Part shown: positions 10,947 to 22,042 of the stretch, one piece after another
Layout: the number at the start of each line of letters is the position of its first letter
Numbering within the stretch: position 1 is the stretch's first letter
Assembly (NCBI GenBank): GCA_002370555.1
Contig: AP014718.1
Location: 1,736,001-1,800,000 of the forward strand
Source of the DNA: Arthrobacter sp. Hiyo4
Lineage (GTDB): Bacteria > Actinomycetota > Actinomycetes > Actinomycetales > Micrococcaceae
DNA: 64,000 bases
Direction of reading: 5' to 3'
Position numbers and translations under genes: made by a program
The notes under the pieces: generated by a model
The model's input: only the letters and a program-made list of their open reading frames with translations
The model's database searches: none
Told to the model about the DNA's origin: nothing

Positions 10947-11749
10947 ATGACCAATGCTGCTGTGCCGTTTGCCGGGCACCGGGCGCCGCGTACCGCAGCT
11001 GAGCGCGGCCACGTGGCCGCTATGCCGTTGGCGGACTCGGACGAGCGTACCCGGGACCGGGTCCTTGGTGCCGTGCTGGAGCATGGCCCCATCAGCGCGG
11101 CGGAACTCGGCGACATGCTCGGTTTCACACCCGCCGCGGTCCGGAGGCATCTCGATCACCTGGCCCGCAGCGGGGATATTGAGGTCAAGCGCGTGGCCAA
11201 GGCCGGCGCCGGCGCGGGACGTCCCGCCCGCCGCTACGTCCTGAGCTCGCAGGGCCAGTCCACGCTTGGCAACGACTACCTCGACATCGCCACCCTCGCG
11301 CTCAAGCAGCTCCAGGCAGTGGCGGGCGACGACGCCGTCCGCGCGTTCGCCGTCGAACGTTTTGCCGACATGGAACGCCGGTACGCACTCGAGGTCGAAC
11401 AGGCCGGACCGGACATCACCGCCAGGGCGCAGGCACTGTCCACGGCGCTGAGCCGGGATGGCTTCGTGGCGTCGGCCGCCTCGATCGAGGCCAAAGCCCG
11501 CTGCCGGCAGCACTGTCCAGCGTCCAGCTGTGCCAGGGGCACTGCCCCATCCAGCAGCTCGCCGCCCAGTTCCCTGTCTTCTGCGATGTGGAGACCGAAG
11601 TGTTCTCCCGGCTGGTAGGCGTTGACGTACGCCGCCTCTCCACGCTGGCTCGCGGCGGACACGTCTGTACCACCCATATACCCACAGGCCGGCTGGCTGC
11701 AGGGGGACCCGCGTCCCGCAGGCAGCCCCCGCCAGCCTGGATGAAGTAA
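10947..11749 (+). CDS. sufR: SufR-type iron-sulfur cluster-dependent transcriptional repressor
   Basis: DeoR/ArsR-like winged-helix regulator that represses the suf operon when it carries an Fe-S cluster. The N-terminal helix-turn-helix is visible around [20 protein letters not shown]. The frame breaks near 11497; one extra C gives a C-terminal domain with four cysteines spaced C-x3-C-x12-C-x27-C (LCQGHC, FCDVE, GGHVC), as expected for cluster ligation. An upstream GTG at 10938 is also in frame. It lies 25 nt before sufB in the same orientation and is divergent from the ABC exporter, the same arrangement as in mycobacteria. Confidence 0.9.
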
Positions 11750-11774
11750 CCAACCATCAGCAAGAAAGGCCGTG

Positions 11775-13237
<1,463 letters not shown>

Positions 13238-13239
13238 CG

Positions 13240-14522
13240 ATGACTGAAATCACTACTGAAAAGGCCCGCATCGGCGCGCCCTCGGCCCAGCCGTTTATTA
13301 ACGGTTTCACGGAAGAGGGCGAAAGCCTGTCTCCGATCAACGCGAACGGTTCCAAGGCCCCGCTGGCCGGCGAAGCCGTCAAGCGCCACTCGCACGGCGG
13401 CGGCGTCGGCATTCCGGACAGCTCACGCGCCGGCCGGCTGACCTCGTACAACCTGGCGGACTTCAAGCCGCTCACCGGGCTTGAGGAAGACTGGCGCTTT
13501 ACCCCCTCAAGCGCCTGCGCGGGCTGCACAGCGAGGTCCTGGCGGGTGCGGCTCCCACCGTCACCGTCAGCGGCCCGGAGCAGGTCACAGTTGAGTCCGT
13601 GGCACGCGGCGACAAGCGCATCGGTTCCGCCGGCATCCCGGAGGACCGCGTGTCCGCCAACGCCTGGGAAAACTTCAGCGAAGCCACCGTCCTCACCATC
13701 CCGGCCGAGTTTGAAGCCGACACCGAGGTCACCGTCGTGATCGAAGGCACCTCCACGGAGGCAGCCGCCCAGCACCTGGTGATTGTGGCGGAGAGGTTCT
13801 CCAAGGCCATTGTGGTCCTGAACCACCAGGGCTCGGCCGTGGTGTCCGAAAACATCGAAATCGTTGTTGAAGACGGCGCCAACCTCACGGTTGTCTCGCT
13901 CCAGGAATGGAACGACGACGCCGTCCACGCCTCCTCCCAGCAGGCAAAGATCGGCCGCGACTCCAAGTTCAAGCACGTGGTGGTCAGCCTTGGCGGGGAC
14001 CTGGTCCGCGTCACGCCGTCCACCCGTTTCACCGCCCGGGCGGCGAAGCGGAAATGTTCGGCCTGTACTTCGCCGACTCCGGCCAGCACCTGGAGCAGCG
14101 GCTCTTTGTTGACCATGCGGTGGCGAACTGCACTTCCAATGTGCTCTACAAGGGCGCGTTGCAGGGCCGTAACGCCCACGCCGTGTGGGTAGGCGACGTC
14201 CTGATCCGCAAGGAAGCCGAAGGCACCGACAGCTACGAGGCCAACCGCAACCTGCTGCTCACCGACGGCGCCCGCGCCGACTCCGTGCCGAACCTCGAGA
14301 TCGAGACCGGCCTGATCAAGGGTGCCGGCCACGCCAGCGCCACCGGCCGGCTGGACGACGAGCACCTGTTCTACCTCATGGCCGCGGCATCCCGAGGATG
14401 TTGCCCGCCGCCTGGTGGTCCGCGGCTTCCTCCACGAGATCATCCAGCAGATCAAGGTACCGGCCCTCGAAGAGCGGCTCACCGAGGCTGTTGAGCGCGA
14501 ACTCGCCGTGACGAACAACTAG
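13240..14522 (+). CDS. sufD: Fe-S cluster assembly protein SufD
   Basis: Partner of SufB and SufC in the cluster-assembly scaffold. The N-terminal part opens MTEITTEKARIGAPSAQPFI. The C-terminal part holds the beta-helix core, with NAWENFSEATVL, FGLYFADSGQHLEQRLFVDH and KGALQGRNAHAVW, and ends EERLTEAVERELAVTNN at 14522. The frame breaks four times (near 13502, 14036, 14382 and 14391), each repaired by one C or G. This is the most heavily broken single gene in the operon, yet the protein is intact once corrected, about 428 residues. I therefore treat it as functional. Confidence 0.9.
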
Positions 14523-14538
14523 ACGGCGCGGAAAACAG

Positions 14539-14898
14539 ATGACTGACCAGCCAAAGGGCGAATTTGTCTGCAAGACGGAGGAAATCCAGCTCAAGCAGGC
14601 GCTCCGGATCCTGATCGATGACTACCCCGTAGCCATCGTGAAGGACTCCATGGGAGATATCCACGCCATCGGGGACACCTGCTCGCATGCGGACATCTCA
14701 CTGTCCGAGGGCGAAGTGGAGGGCTGCATGATCGAATGCTGGGGCCACGGCTCCCAGTTCGACCTGCGCAGCGGCGAGCCGCTCCAGCTTCCCGCCTACG
14801 ATCCCGTCCCGGTGTTCGCCGTTGAGATCGTCGGCGACGAGGTCTACGTGGACTTCACGAACGTGCTCAACGGAGCGGAAGCCCCGAACTTCAGCTAG
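14539..14898 (+). CDS. Rieske-type [2Fe-2S] ferredoxin
   Basis: Small soluble electron carrier of 119 residues. The Rieske ligands are Cys48 and His50 (CSH) and Cys67 and His70 (CWGH), the usual C-x-H ... C-x2-H pattern. It begins 16 nt after sufD and precedes sufC, so it is part of the suf operon. Such NirD-like proteins are often annotated as non-heme iron oxygenase ferredoxin subunits. Its place between sufD and sufC suggests a role in electron supply for cluster assembly, which is inference. Confidence 0.9.
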   Translation: MTDQPKGEFVCKTEEIQLKQALRILIDDYPVAIVKDSMGDIHAIGDTCSHADISLSEGEVEGCMIECWGHGSQFDLRSGEPLQLPAYDPVPVFAVEIVGDEVYVDFTNVLNGAEAPNFS

Positions 14899-14982
14899 CA
14901 GCAATACCAAGCAACAGAACCAAACTTCCAGATACAGACCGCACCACCGCCGGAGGGCGCGGTGCAGAGGAGAACAAGACCT

Positions 14983-15769
14983 ATGTCTACTCTTGAGATC
15001 AAGGACCTGCACGTCAGCATTGACACGGAGCAGGGCACCAAGGAGATCCTGAAGGGCGTCAGCCTGACCATCAAGACCGGTCAGACCCACGCCATCATGG
15101 GCCCCAACGGTTCGGGCAAGTCCACCCTGGCCTCCACCATTGCCGGGCACCCGCGCTACAAGGTCACCAGCGGAACCATCACGCTCGACGGCGAAGATGT
15201 CCTCGCGATGACCGTTGACCAGCGGGCCCGCGCCGGCCTCTTCCTGGCCATGCAGTACCCGTGGAGGTCCCCGGTGTCAGCATGACCAACTTCCTGCGCA
15301 CCGCCAAGACCGCCATCGACGGCGAAGCACCCAAGCTGCGTACCTGGACCAAGGACGTCAAGGCGGCCATGGCCCAGCTGCGCATCGACGCAAACTTCGC
15401 CGAGCGCAACGTCAACGAAGGCTTCTCCGGCGGCGAAAAGAAGCGCGTCGAGATCCTCCAGCTGGAACTCTTCAAGCCGAAGTTCGCCATCCTCGACGAG
15501 ACCGACTCGGGCCTGGACGTTGACGCCCTGAAGGTTGTCTCCGAAGGCGTCAACCGTGCACACGAAACGGGCAACATGGGCACGCTGCTCATCACGCACT
15601 ACACCCGCATCTTGCGCTACATCAAGCCTGACTTCGTCCACGTCTTCGTCGACGGCCAGGTTGTCGAAGAGGGCGGCCGGAACTGGCTGACCGCCTCGAA
15701 GACGAAGGCTACGACCGTTACGCCACGGGCGCCGGCGCAGCCACCATCGCTGCTGCCGCACAGGCCTAG
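14983..15769 (+). CDS. sufC: Fe-S cluster assembly ATPase SufC
   Basis: ABC-type ATPase that drives the SufBD scaffold. The ATG at 14983 gives [13 protein letters not shown]. Walker A is GPNGSGKST, the signature FSGGEKKR, Walker [12 protein letters not shown], and the switch region ITHYTRIL. Frame breaks near 15258 (ACCCG, giving [18 protein letters not shown] when corrected) and 15677 (giving [19 protein letters not shown]) are each repaired by one C. The corrected end is at 15769. The cysteine desulfurase gene sufS and sufU that commonly follow sufC in actinobacteria are absent here; the DUF59 gene follows directly after 12 nt. Confidence 0.93.
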
Positions 15770-15781
15770 ACAGGACTTGCC

Positions 15782-16114
15782 ATGACCGAAATCAATGCCG
15801 CCCGCACGGGCCTCGAAGATGTCGAAGAGGCACTCAAGGACGTCATCGACCCGGAACTCGGTGTGAACATCGTGGACCTCGGGCTGCTGTACGGCCTGAA
15901 GTACTCCGACGACGACGGCGCGCTGCTGATCGACATGACGCTCACCACGGCCGCCTGCCCGCTCACCGATGTCATCGAGGAGCAGGTAGGCAAGTCCCTT
16001 GACGGCGTCGTTGACGACTGGCGCCTGAACTGGGTGTGGATGCCGCCCTGGGGTCCGGAGCGGATCACCGATGACGGCAAGGACCAGATGCGGGCCCTCG
16101 GCTTCAACATCTGA
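15782..16114 (+). CDS. sufT: SufT-like MIP18/DUF59 metal-sulfur cluster biosynthetic protein
   Basis: Protein of 110 residues that helps maturation or delivery of iron-sulfur clusters. The signature DPELGVNIVDLGLLYGL lies at 23-39, and the conserved reactive cysteine is Cys59 in TTAACPLTD. It is the last gene of the suf operon, 12 nt after sufC, and is followed by a strong bidirectional hairpin. The equivalent position in Mycobacterium tuberculosis is Rv1466, though there sufS and sufU intervene. The related PaaD family acts on phenylacetate oxygenase, but the operon context favours a SufT role. Confidence 0.9.
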   Translation: MTEINAARTGLEDVEEALKDVIDPELGVNIVDLGLLYGLKYSDDDGALLIDMTLTTAACPLTDVIEEQVGKSLDGVVDDWRLNWVWMPPWGPERITDDGKDQMRALGFNI

Positions 16115-16134
16115 GTTCTCACCGCTTAAAGTAC

Positions 16135-16182
16135 GACGACGGCCGGTCACCTCCCCAGCGGAGGTAGCCGGCCGTTGTCGTC
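16135..16182. terminator. bidirectional terminator between sufT and the zinc metallopeptidase
   Basis: A long near-perfect inverted repeat (arms GACGGCCGG..ACCTCC and GGAGGT..CCGGCCGTTGTC) around a 5-nt loop lies between two convergent genes. The stem of about 20 bp should stop transcription from both sides. Confidence 0.8.
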
Positions 16183-16195
16183 CCTACCGGCCCCT

Positions 16196-17076
16196 TTAGA
16201 GACTGGGCGCCGAGAAGGTGTCGCACTGGTTGATGTCGCCGGTCTGGTAGCCGGTGTAGAACCATTTCTGCCGCTGTTCGCTGGACCCGTGCGTCCAGGC
16301 CTCGGGCGAGACCCGTCCGGTGGCCGCTTCCTGGATCCGGTCATCGCCCACCGCTGACGCTGCGGACAGGGCATCGTTCAGGTCCTGCTGGGTGATCGGT
16401 TCCAAGAACGGCTGGCCGTCGGGTCCGGGCTGGGTTGAGGCGTGCTTTACCCAGAGGCCGGCATAGCAGTCGGCCTGGAGTTCCACGCGGACGGCGCCGG
16501 ACTCGGGCCCCTGCGGATCCTGCTGGCCGCGGTCAATGTATCCCAGCACGTTCTGGATGTGGTGGCCAAATTCGTGTGCCACCACGTACTCCTGCGCCAG
16601 GGGACCTCCCGAGGATCCGAAGCGGTCCACGAGATCCTGGAAGAACCCGGGATCGAAGTAGGCGGTGCTGTCAGCCGGGCAGTAGAAGGGCCCACCGCGC
16701 TGGAAGCCGTCCCGCACCCGCTGTTGACGGACTGGTCGAAGATCACAGTCTCCGGCTGCGGGTACTGCACGTTGTATTGCTGGAGATACGCCGGCCAAAA
16801 CGCATTCAGGCTGTTCACCGTGCCGGTGATCCGGCAGTCCAGCCGCGCGTCGGCGTCGGCCCCTGTGGCGCAGGCCGGGGCCGTGCCCTGGTTCTGATCA
16901 GCCGTGCCCGCCCCGCCGGTCAGGCCTTCGAGCAAGGCGGGGTTGACGCCGAGGAGCACAGCTATCAGCAGGACGATTCCGCCACCGATGCCGCCGCCGA
17001 CCTTGGCCCCACGGCCCGTGCCACGCCGGTCCTCGACCTGGGACGGGTCCAGCTGCACGTTGTCATTGAAACTCAT
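16196..17076 (-). CDS. YpfJ-family neutral zinc metallopeptidase (membrane-anchored)
   Basis: The ATG at 17076 gives MSFNDNVQLDPSQVEDRRG, then a glycine-rich linker and one membrane segment near residues 30-52 (GGGIVLLIAVLLGV), so the catalytic domain is probably extracytoplasmic. The zinc site HEFGHH follows EYVVA in the second half, and the family motifs FYCPADSTAYFD and ELQADCYAG are present. The frame breaks near 16688; one extra base joins SSAVGPFYCPADST. The corrected length is about 293 residues. The physiological substrate is unknown for this family. It is convergent with the suf operon. Confidence 0.88.
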
Positions 17077-17137
17077 GAAGTCACAATAGCCCTTAGCGGC
17101 ACCACCGAAGCTGAGTCCGGCCGGTAAAGTTGGGACG

Positions 17138-18543
17138 ATGCCATTTCTCGATAGAATCCAGCGCTGGGCCGAAGAACGCCCCCATGACACCGCCGTCGTG
17201 GTGGCTGGCCGCCGCCTGCGCTGGGCTGAGCTCCGGGACGCCGCCGCGGCCGCCCTTCCGGAGACCGGCGCCGTCACCGTGCTTGCGGAGGCGAACTCCG
17301 TCGACTTTGCCGCAAGGTTCGCCGCAGCCGTTGCCGGCCGGCGGCAATGCGCCGTCCTGGACCCGACCTGGCCGGAGTCCCTGCACCAGGAAATCGCTCA
17401 ACGGCTGGCAGAGTCTGCCAAGCCCGGCATGGTCTCCGCAGCGGATGCTTTGGCGGACGGGCCGCCGGACTCGACGTTCCTGATCGGGCTCACCTCCGGC
17501 ACCACGTCGGTGCCCAAGGCGTTTACCCGGTCCAGGCAGTCCTGGCGGCAGTCCTTTGACGCGTCCGTTGCGTTCTTCGGCCTCGCCCAGGACGACGTCA
17601 CGCTCGCGCCCGGGCCACTGTCCGCCAGCCTTAACCTCTATGCCCTGGCTGAGTGCCTCTACGCCGGCTCTGAATTCCAGACGCTGGAGAGTTTCGACGT
17701 CGGTGATGTCCACGCCGCCATCACGCACGACGGCGTGACCCGGCTCATCCTCGTGCCCACCATGCTGCGGCTGCTCAGTGAGCGCGGCCTGACCGGCGGC
17801 GTGGATGCCTCCGGCATCCGTACCATCATCTGCGCCGGCTCGAAGCTGGACGCACGCACCCTCGAAGCGGCACGGCGCTGGGCGCCGAACGCCACCATCT
17901 TCGAGTACTACGGCGCATCCGAACTGAGCTTTGTCTCCGGTGTGGGGCTGGCTGCGGGGAGCTCCTGGACGCCGGGGGAACAGGCATCGGACCCCCGTTT
18001 CCGGGCGTGGACGTCAAAATCCTGGACGATCAGGGTTCCGAAGTGAAGGACGGCGAAGCCGGCAATATTTGTGTCCGCAGCGGCATGGTCAGCAACGGCT
18101 ACCTGTGGGGTGACGACGGCCAGGCGCTGCGCTCCTTCAACGGCTGGTTCACGGTGGGGGACCAAGGCTACCTCGCCGACGGCGAACTGCACATCCTGGG
18201 CCGGCGCGCCGACATGATCCTGACCTCGGGAAAGAACGTTTATCCGCACGAAGTGGAACTAGCCCTGGCGGCCGTGCCGGGCGTGGCTGCTGCGGTGGCT
18301 GCCGGAATACCCGATGATCTCCGCGGCCAGCGGGTGGTCGCCGGCGTCGTTCCTTCCCATGGCGGAGTCACGGCCACGCAGCTGAAGGCCGGACTCGAAA
18401 ACATCCTGCCGCGGGACAAGCGGCCCCACCAGTACTTCGCACTCTCCGAACTCCCCACCACGGACCGTGGAAAGGTCAGCCGGAACACTCTCCTGGACTG
18501 GATCGGCTCCCAGGACCCCAGGGCGCGGCACCTTGACCGCTGA
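17138..18543 (+). CDS. AMP-dependent acyl-CoA synthetase/ligase
   Basis: Activates a carboxylic acid through an acyl-adenylate to its CoA thioester. Adenylating-enzyme motifs appear in order: P-loop TSGTTSVPKAFTRS near residue 115, YYGASELSFV, GDQGYLADGELHILGR, GKNVYPHEVE and the C-terminal lysine in DRGKVSRNTL. The frame breaks in the GGGGG run at 17974; one extra base gives GGTGIGPPFPGVDVKIL. The corrected length is about 468 residues, short for the family, with a compact N-terminal domain. Its stop overlaps the likely start of the thiolase gene, so the two form an operon. The substrate is not evident. Confidence 0.86.
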
Positions 18544-19752
18544 CCCGCAGCCCCGTGGCATGCCGCCCGGCGACGTGCTGCCGCCGGACCGGCAGCCTGT
18601 GATCATCGCGGCGCGGCGTACCGCGGTCCGGCGCGCCAACGGTGCGCTGAAGGAACTGCGTGCGCACCAGCTTCTTGCACCGGTCCTGGCCGACCTCCTG
18701 GCAGATAGCCGCGTGCCGGCCGAAGAAGTCAAGGATGTGGTGATCGGCAACGCCGTGGGCGGCGGCGGCAACGTGGCCCGCCTGGCCCTGCTTGAGGCGG
18801 GCCTGCCGGTCGGTGTGCCGGGACTGACTGTTGACCGCCAGTGCGGGTCAGGCCTGGATGCCATCGCTCTGGCCGCCCGGCTGGTTGCCGCCGGCGGCAA
18901 CCCTGTGTATCTAGCCGGGGGGTGGAGAGCATCAGCACGGCTCCGCTGCGGGCCCACCGTAACGACGACGGCGAGCCTGACTTTTTTGCCCGGGCCCAGT
19001 TTGCGCCGCACAGCTTCGGTGACCCGGATATGGGAGTCGCGGCCGAGAATGTAGCGGCCCGGTTCACGGTCAGCCGGGAGCGGCAGGATGCCTCGGCCCT
19101 GCGCAGCCACCGGCGGGCGCTGGCCGCGGCTGAAGCAGGGCTTTTCGCCGGCGAGATCACCACCCTGGAGACGTCTGCTGGACCCATCAGTGCCGACGAC
19201 GGCCCCCGCCACGGCCTATCCGCCGCAGTCCTCAAGCGGTTCCCGCCCGCCTTTGTGCCAGGGGGGACTGTCACCGCCGGGAACTCATGCTTCGACGCGG
19301 ACGCGGCTTCCGCCGTCGTCGTTACTTCATTGCAGCGGGCACGGGAACTCGGAGCCGCCGACGGGCTCCTGGTGCTGGCCACGGACACTGCCGGTGTGGA
19401 CCCCGAGCTGCTGGGGATCGGCGCAGCGGTTGCCGCGGAGCGGCTCCTGCAGGCCAGGGGGTTGGCGGCTGCCAGCGTGGACCTGGTGGAATTCAACGAA
19501 GCCTTCGCGTCCCAGACCCTGGCCTGCCTGGATCGGTTGGGCGTTGATCCGGAGCGGGTCAACCTCGACGGCGGGGCGCTGGCATTGGGCCATGCCTACG
19601 GGGCGTCCGGGGCGGTACTGGTGGCCCGGCTTCTCGCCCAAGCCCGTCGTGCCGGGAACCATGGCTCCCTGGCGCTGGCCCTGATCAGTATTGCCGGCGG
19701 CATGGGCACGGCGGCGCTGCTGCGGTACGAGTTGCTGTCCGGCGCCCACTAG
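18533..19752 (+). CDS. thiolase-family protein lacking the second catalytic cysteine
   Basis: Thiolase fold of about 406 residues, either from the TTG at 18533 (overlapping the ligase gene) or from an ATG at 18560. The nucleophile Cys104 is in TVDRQCGSGLD, and the NEAFASQ and ALGHAYGASGA (catalytic His) motifs are normal. The C-terminal motif, normally C-x-G-G-G, reads LISIAGGMG, with Ser where the acid/base cysteine should be. The frame breaks in the G run at 18917; one extra G gives YLAGGVESIS. Paired with an acyl-CoA ligase it should act on a CoA thioester, but the lost Cys leaves its activity uncertain. Confidence 0.84.
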
Positions 19753-19789
19753 GTTCCCCCTCAGCAGCACAGGAAGGACCAAAGACCCG

Positions 19790-20413
19790 TCAGTCTTCCG
19801 CGTCGCCCAGCCCGCGGGCAGCCAGCGCTTCGCCGGTCTGGCGGGCGAAGGCCACGGTGGTGATAAAAACGGGCAACACGAGGGCACGCGGGTTGCGCTC
19901 AAGCCCGCGTGCCCGGGCGGAATCCCTGACGTCTGCAAAGGCGCCGGCGATATACGGGATGCTGCGGAGCATGATGGCTATGGTCAGCGCAAAACGTTCA
20001 GGGTCCGCGCCGAAACGCCGGAACGGCGTGGCCAGCGATACCACGCCGTCGAGGATCCGCTGCATGGGCGTGGTGGCCGTCAGCAGGGACGCCGCCACCA
20101 CGCAGACCAGGATGTTCAGGACAATCCGGGCGGCTGTGGGTCCACCCAGCTGCCACCACTGGAACAGGCCGATGACCACCAGCACCGCGGCAACAGGGCG
20201 GACAGCGCTCACCAGCCGCCGGGTTCCGGCGCCGGTCAGGAGAAAGAGTGCGCCGAGGGCGGCCAGCACAGCGGCGGAGACCAGCCAGTCGACCACCAGG
20301 AAAGACACCAGGCCGCAGCCCACCACCAGCAGGAATTTCAGTGCCAGCGGCGTCCGGTGGATGACTGAATTCCCCGGGACGTAGTTGGCCAGCAGGAAGC
20401 CGTGCCCTCTCAC
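19790..20413 (-). CDS. bioN: ECF transporter transmembrane protein, biotin module (CbiQ/BioN-like)
   Basis: Energy-coupling T-component that couples ATP hydrolysis to the substrate-binding S-component in the membrane. It has 207 residues from a GTG at 20413 that overlaps the bioM stop. Several hydrophobic segments are followed by the two coupling motifs with Ala-Arg-Gly (SARARGLER and EALAARGLGD) that contact the ATPase. It is the last gene of bioY-bioM-bioN. The biotin assignment rests on the adjacent bioY. Confidence 0.9.
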   Translation of the reverse strand: MRGHGFLLANYVPGNSVIHRTPLALKFLLVVGCGLVSFLVVDWLVSAAVLAALGALFLLTGAGTRRLVSAVRPVAAVLVVIGLFQWWQLGGPTAARIVLNILVCVVAASLLTATTPMQRILDGVVSLATPFRRFGADPERFALTIAIMLRSIPYIAGAFADVRDSARARGLERNPRALVLPVFITTVAFARQTGEALAARGLGDAED

Positions 20414-21125
20414 GGCGCGGCCAGCCCGTCAGTGACCAGCGCCCGGTACGCGTCGACTGCCGCCGCCGCGCCGCCGTCGAACGTCACGCGTCCCGCCTCC
20501 ACCACCAGCACGCGGTCCATTTCCAGGGCAAGGTCGAGGTCGTGCGTGGACATCACGATCTGCTGGTCGAGGCCGCAGAGGGTGCGGCGCAGGAGTTCAC
20601 GGTTCCGGAGGTCCAGGAGCGTGGACGGTTCATCCAGGACCAGGACAGCGGGGTCACGGCCAGCACAGCGGCGAGGGCCATCAGCTGGCGCTCACCGCCG
20701 GAGAGTTCGTAGATGCTTTGGTCCGCGAGCGGCAGCAGGCCGAGGCGCTCCAGGGCCGCTTCAGCCAGCAGGCGGCGAGCCGCCCCGTTGCGGACCGGGC
20801 GGCGCAGCGAAAGCTCCACGTCCTCGCGCCCCGTGGGCATCACCAGCTGCGACAAGGGATCCGTGAAGACGAACCCCACCTGCCTGCGGACCGCCCGCAC
20901 GGCACGGACCGTATCGGCACCGTCCACGGACACGGTGCCGGAGGTTGGCTGGACCAGGCCGTTGATCATTCGCAGCAGCGTGGACTTGCCGGACCCGTTG
21001 GCCCCGATCACGCCGATGCGCTGTTCGGTCAGCTCAAGCGTGACGTCCTGGAGCAGGGACTTGGGTTCCGGGCGGTTGTCAACGGCGACGGCCACGGATG
21101 CCTGCCGGAATGAAATGGTTGCCAT
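20410..21125 (-). CDS. bioM: ECF transporter ATPase, biotin module (CbiO/BioM-like)
   Basis: ATP-binding component of the biotin uptake transporter. Walker A is GANGSGKST, the signature LSGGERQLM, and Walker B VLVLDEPSTLLD is restored when one base is added at the GGGG run 20650-20653. The corrected C-terminal part reads QQIVMSTHDLDLAL with the switch histidine and ends with a TGA at 20410 that overlaps the bioN GTG. The corrected length is about 238 residues. It starts 7 nt after bioY. Confidence 0.9.
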
Positions 21126-21132
21126 GTCGGGA

Positions 21133-21762
21133 CTAGTTGGTGATCCGCTTCACCCGGCGGACCAGGACGTCGGGAAATGCCCGGTGCAGTGCCACGGCGA
21201 TCACCGCGGCGAGGATGTTCTTAATCACGTCGCCGGGGTAGAAGATGAGGTCTGCGAGGAAGGCTTCACCCAGTGACGCTTTGGTGTTCAGGGCGATTCC
21301 GGCCACTCCGAGGGTGTGCACGACGGCGATGCTGGTGACCATCGTAGACGCGAAGAACCACAGCGCCCGGGCACGTGTTGTCCGCCGGATTACCACGGTG
21401 GCGAGCCAGCCTACAACGGCTGCGGCGATGGGGAAAGCAATGATGTAGCCGGCCGACGGTCCGGCCAGGATGCCCAGGCCGCTGCGGCCCTGGCTGAAGA
21501 TTGGCAGGCCGGCCAGGCCTAGGAGGGTGTACAGGCCGACGGCGGCGAACCCCCGGCCCGGGCCCAGCATCAGTCCGGTGAGCATCACCGCAAGGGTCTG
21601 GAAAGTGATGGGGACGCCGAACACGTTCGCCGCGATGCCGGGCACCATGGCGGAGCCCGCAACGAGTGCCGCAAAGACGGCGATCAGGCCGAGGTCGGTG
21701 GCGTTCCAGCGGTTCCGGAGGCGGGAAGCGGTGCCGTTGACGGCAGTGTCAGTCTGGCTCAT
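21133..21762 (-). CDS. bioY: biotin transporter substrate-binding protein BioY
   Basis: S-component that binds biotin in the membrane. It has 209 residues and about six membrane helices. The BioY-type motifs PITFQTLAVMLTGLMLGP and the GRSGLGILAGPSAGYIIAFP segment are clear. It is first in the bioY-bioM-bioN operon on the minus strand. About 280 nt separate it from the divergent ABC-F gene; I could not find a convincing BirA, BioR or BioQ site there. Confidence 0.93.
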   Translation of the reverse strand: MSQTDTAVNGTASRLRNRWNATDLGLIAVFAALVAGSAMVPGIAANVFGVPITFQTLAVMLTGLMLGPGRGFAAVGLYTLLGLAGLPIFSQGRSGLGILAGPSAGYIIAFPIAAAVVGWLATVVIRRTTRARALWFFASTMVTSIAVVHTLGVAGIALNTKASLGEAFLADLIFYPGDVIKNILAAVIAVALHRAFPDVLVRRVKRITN

Positions 21763-22042
21763 GGGGTGTTCCTGTCGTGGTTGTACAAGCGAAGCATGGG
21801 TGATCCTGACGTTACCGGCCGCCGTCGGACGCCATTTTGTAGGGGACCTACTAAGCAGGACGCCCGGGACTGACGGCAGGGCACAAACGCTGAGTCAACG
21901 CACGACGGCGGTGCAGCGGTTATGGCGTCAAGCTGGGGCCGGTAGACTTGGAAAGGCCGCTCTGTCGGCCATTCTGCCGGCTGCTTCCAGACATCACCCG
22001 TTGAGCTGCGGCGTTTCCCTGTTGTGAAAGGCCTTACCTGCT

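Noticed and set aside
21763..22042. BioQ/BioR/BirA operator upstream of bioY
   Set aside because: A TGATC..GTTAC-like word near 21802-21816 does not match any known biotin regulator site closely enough.
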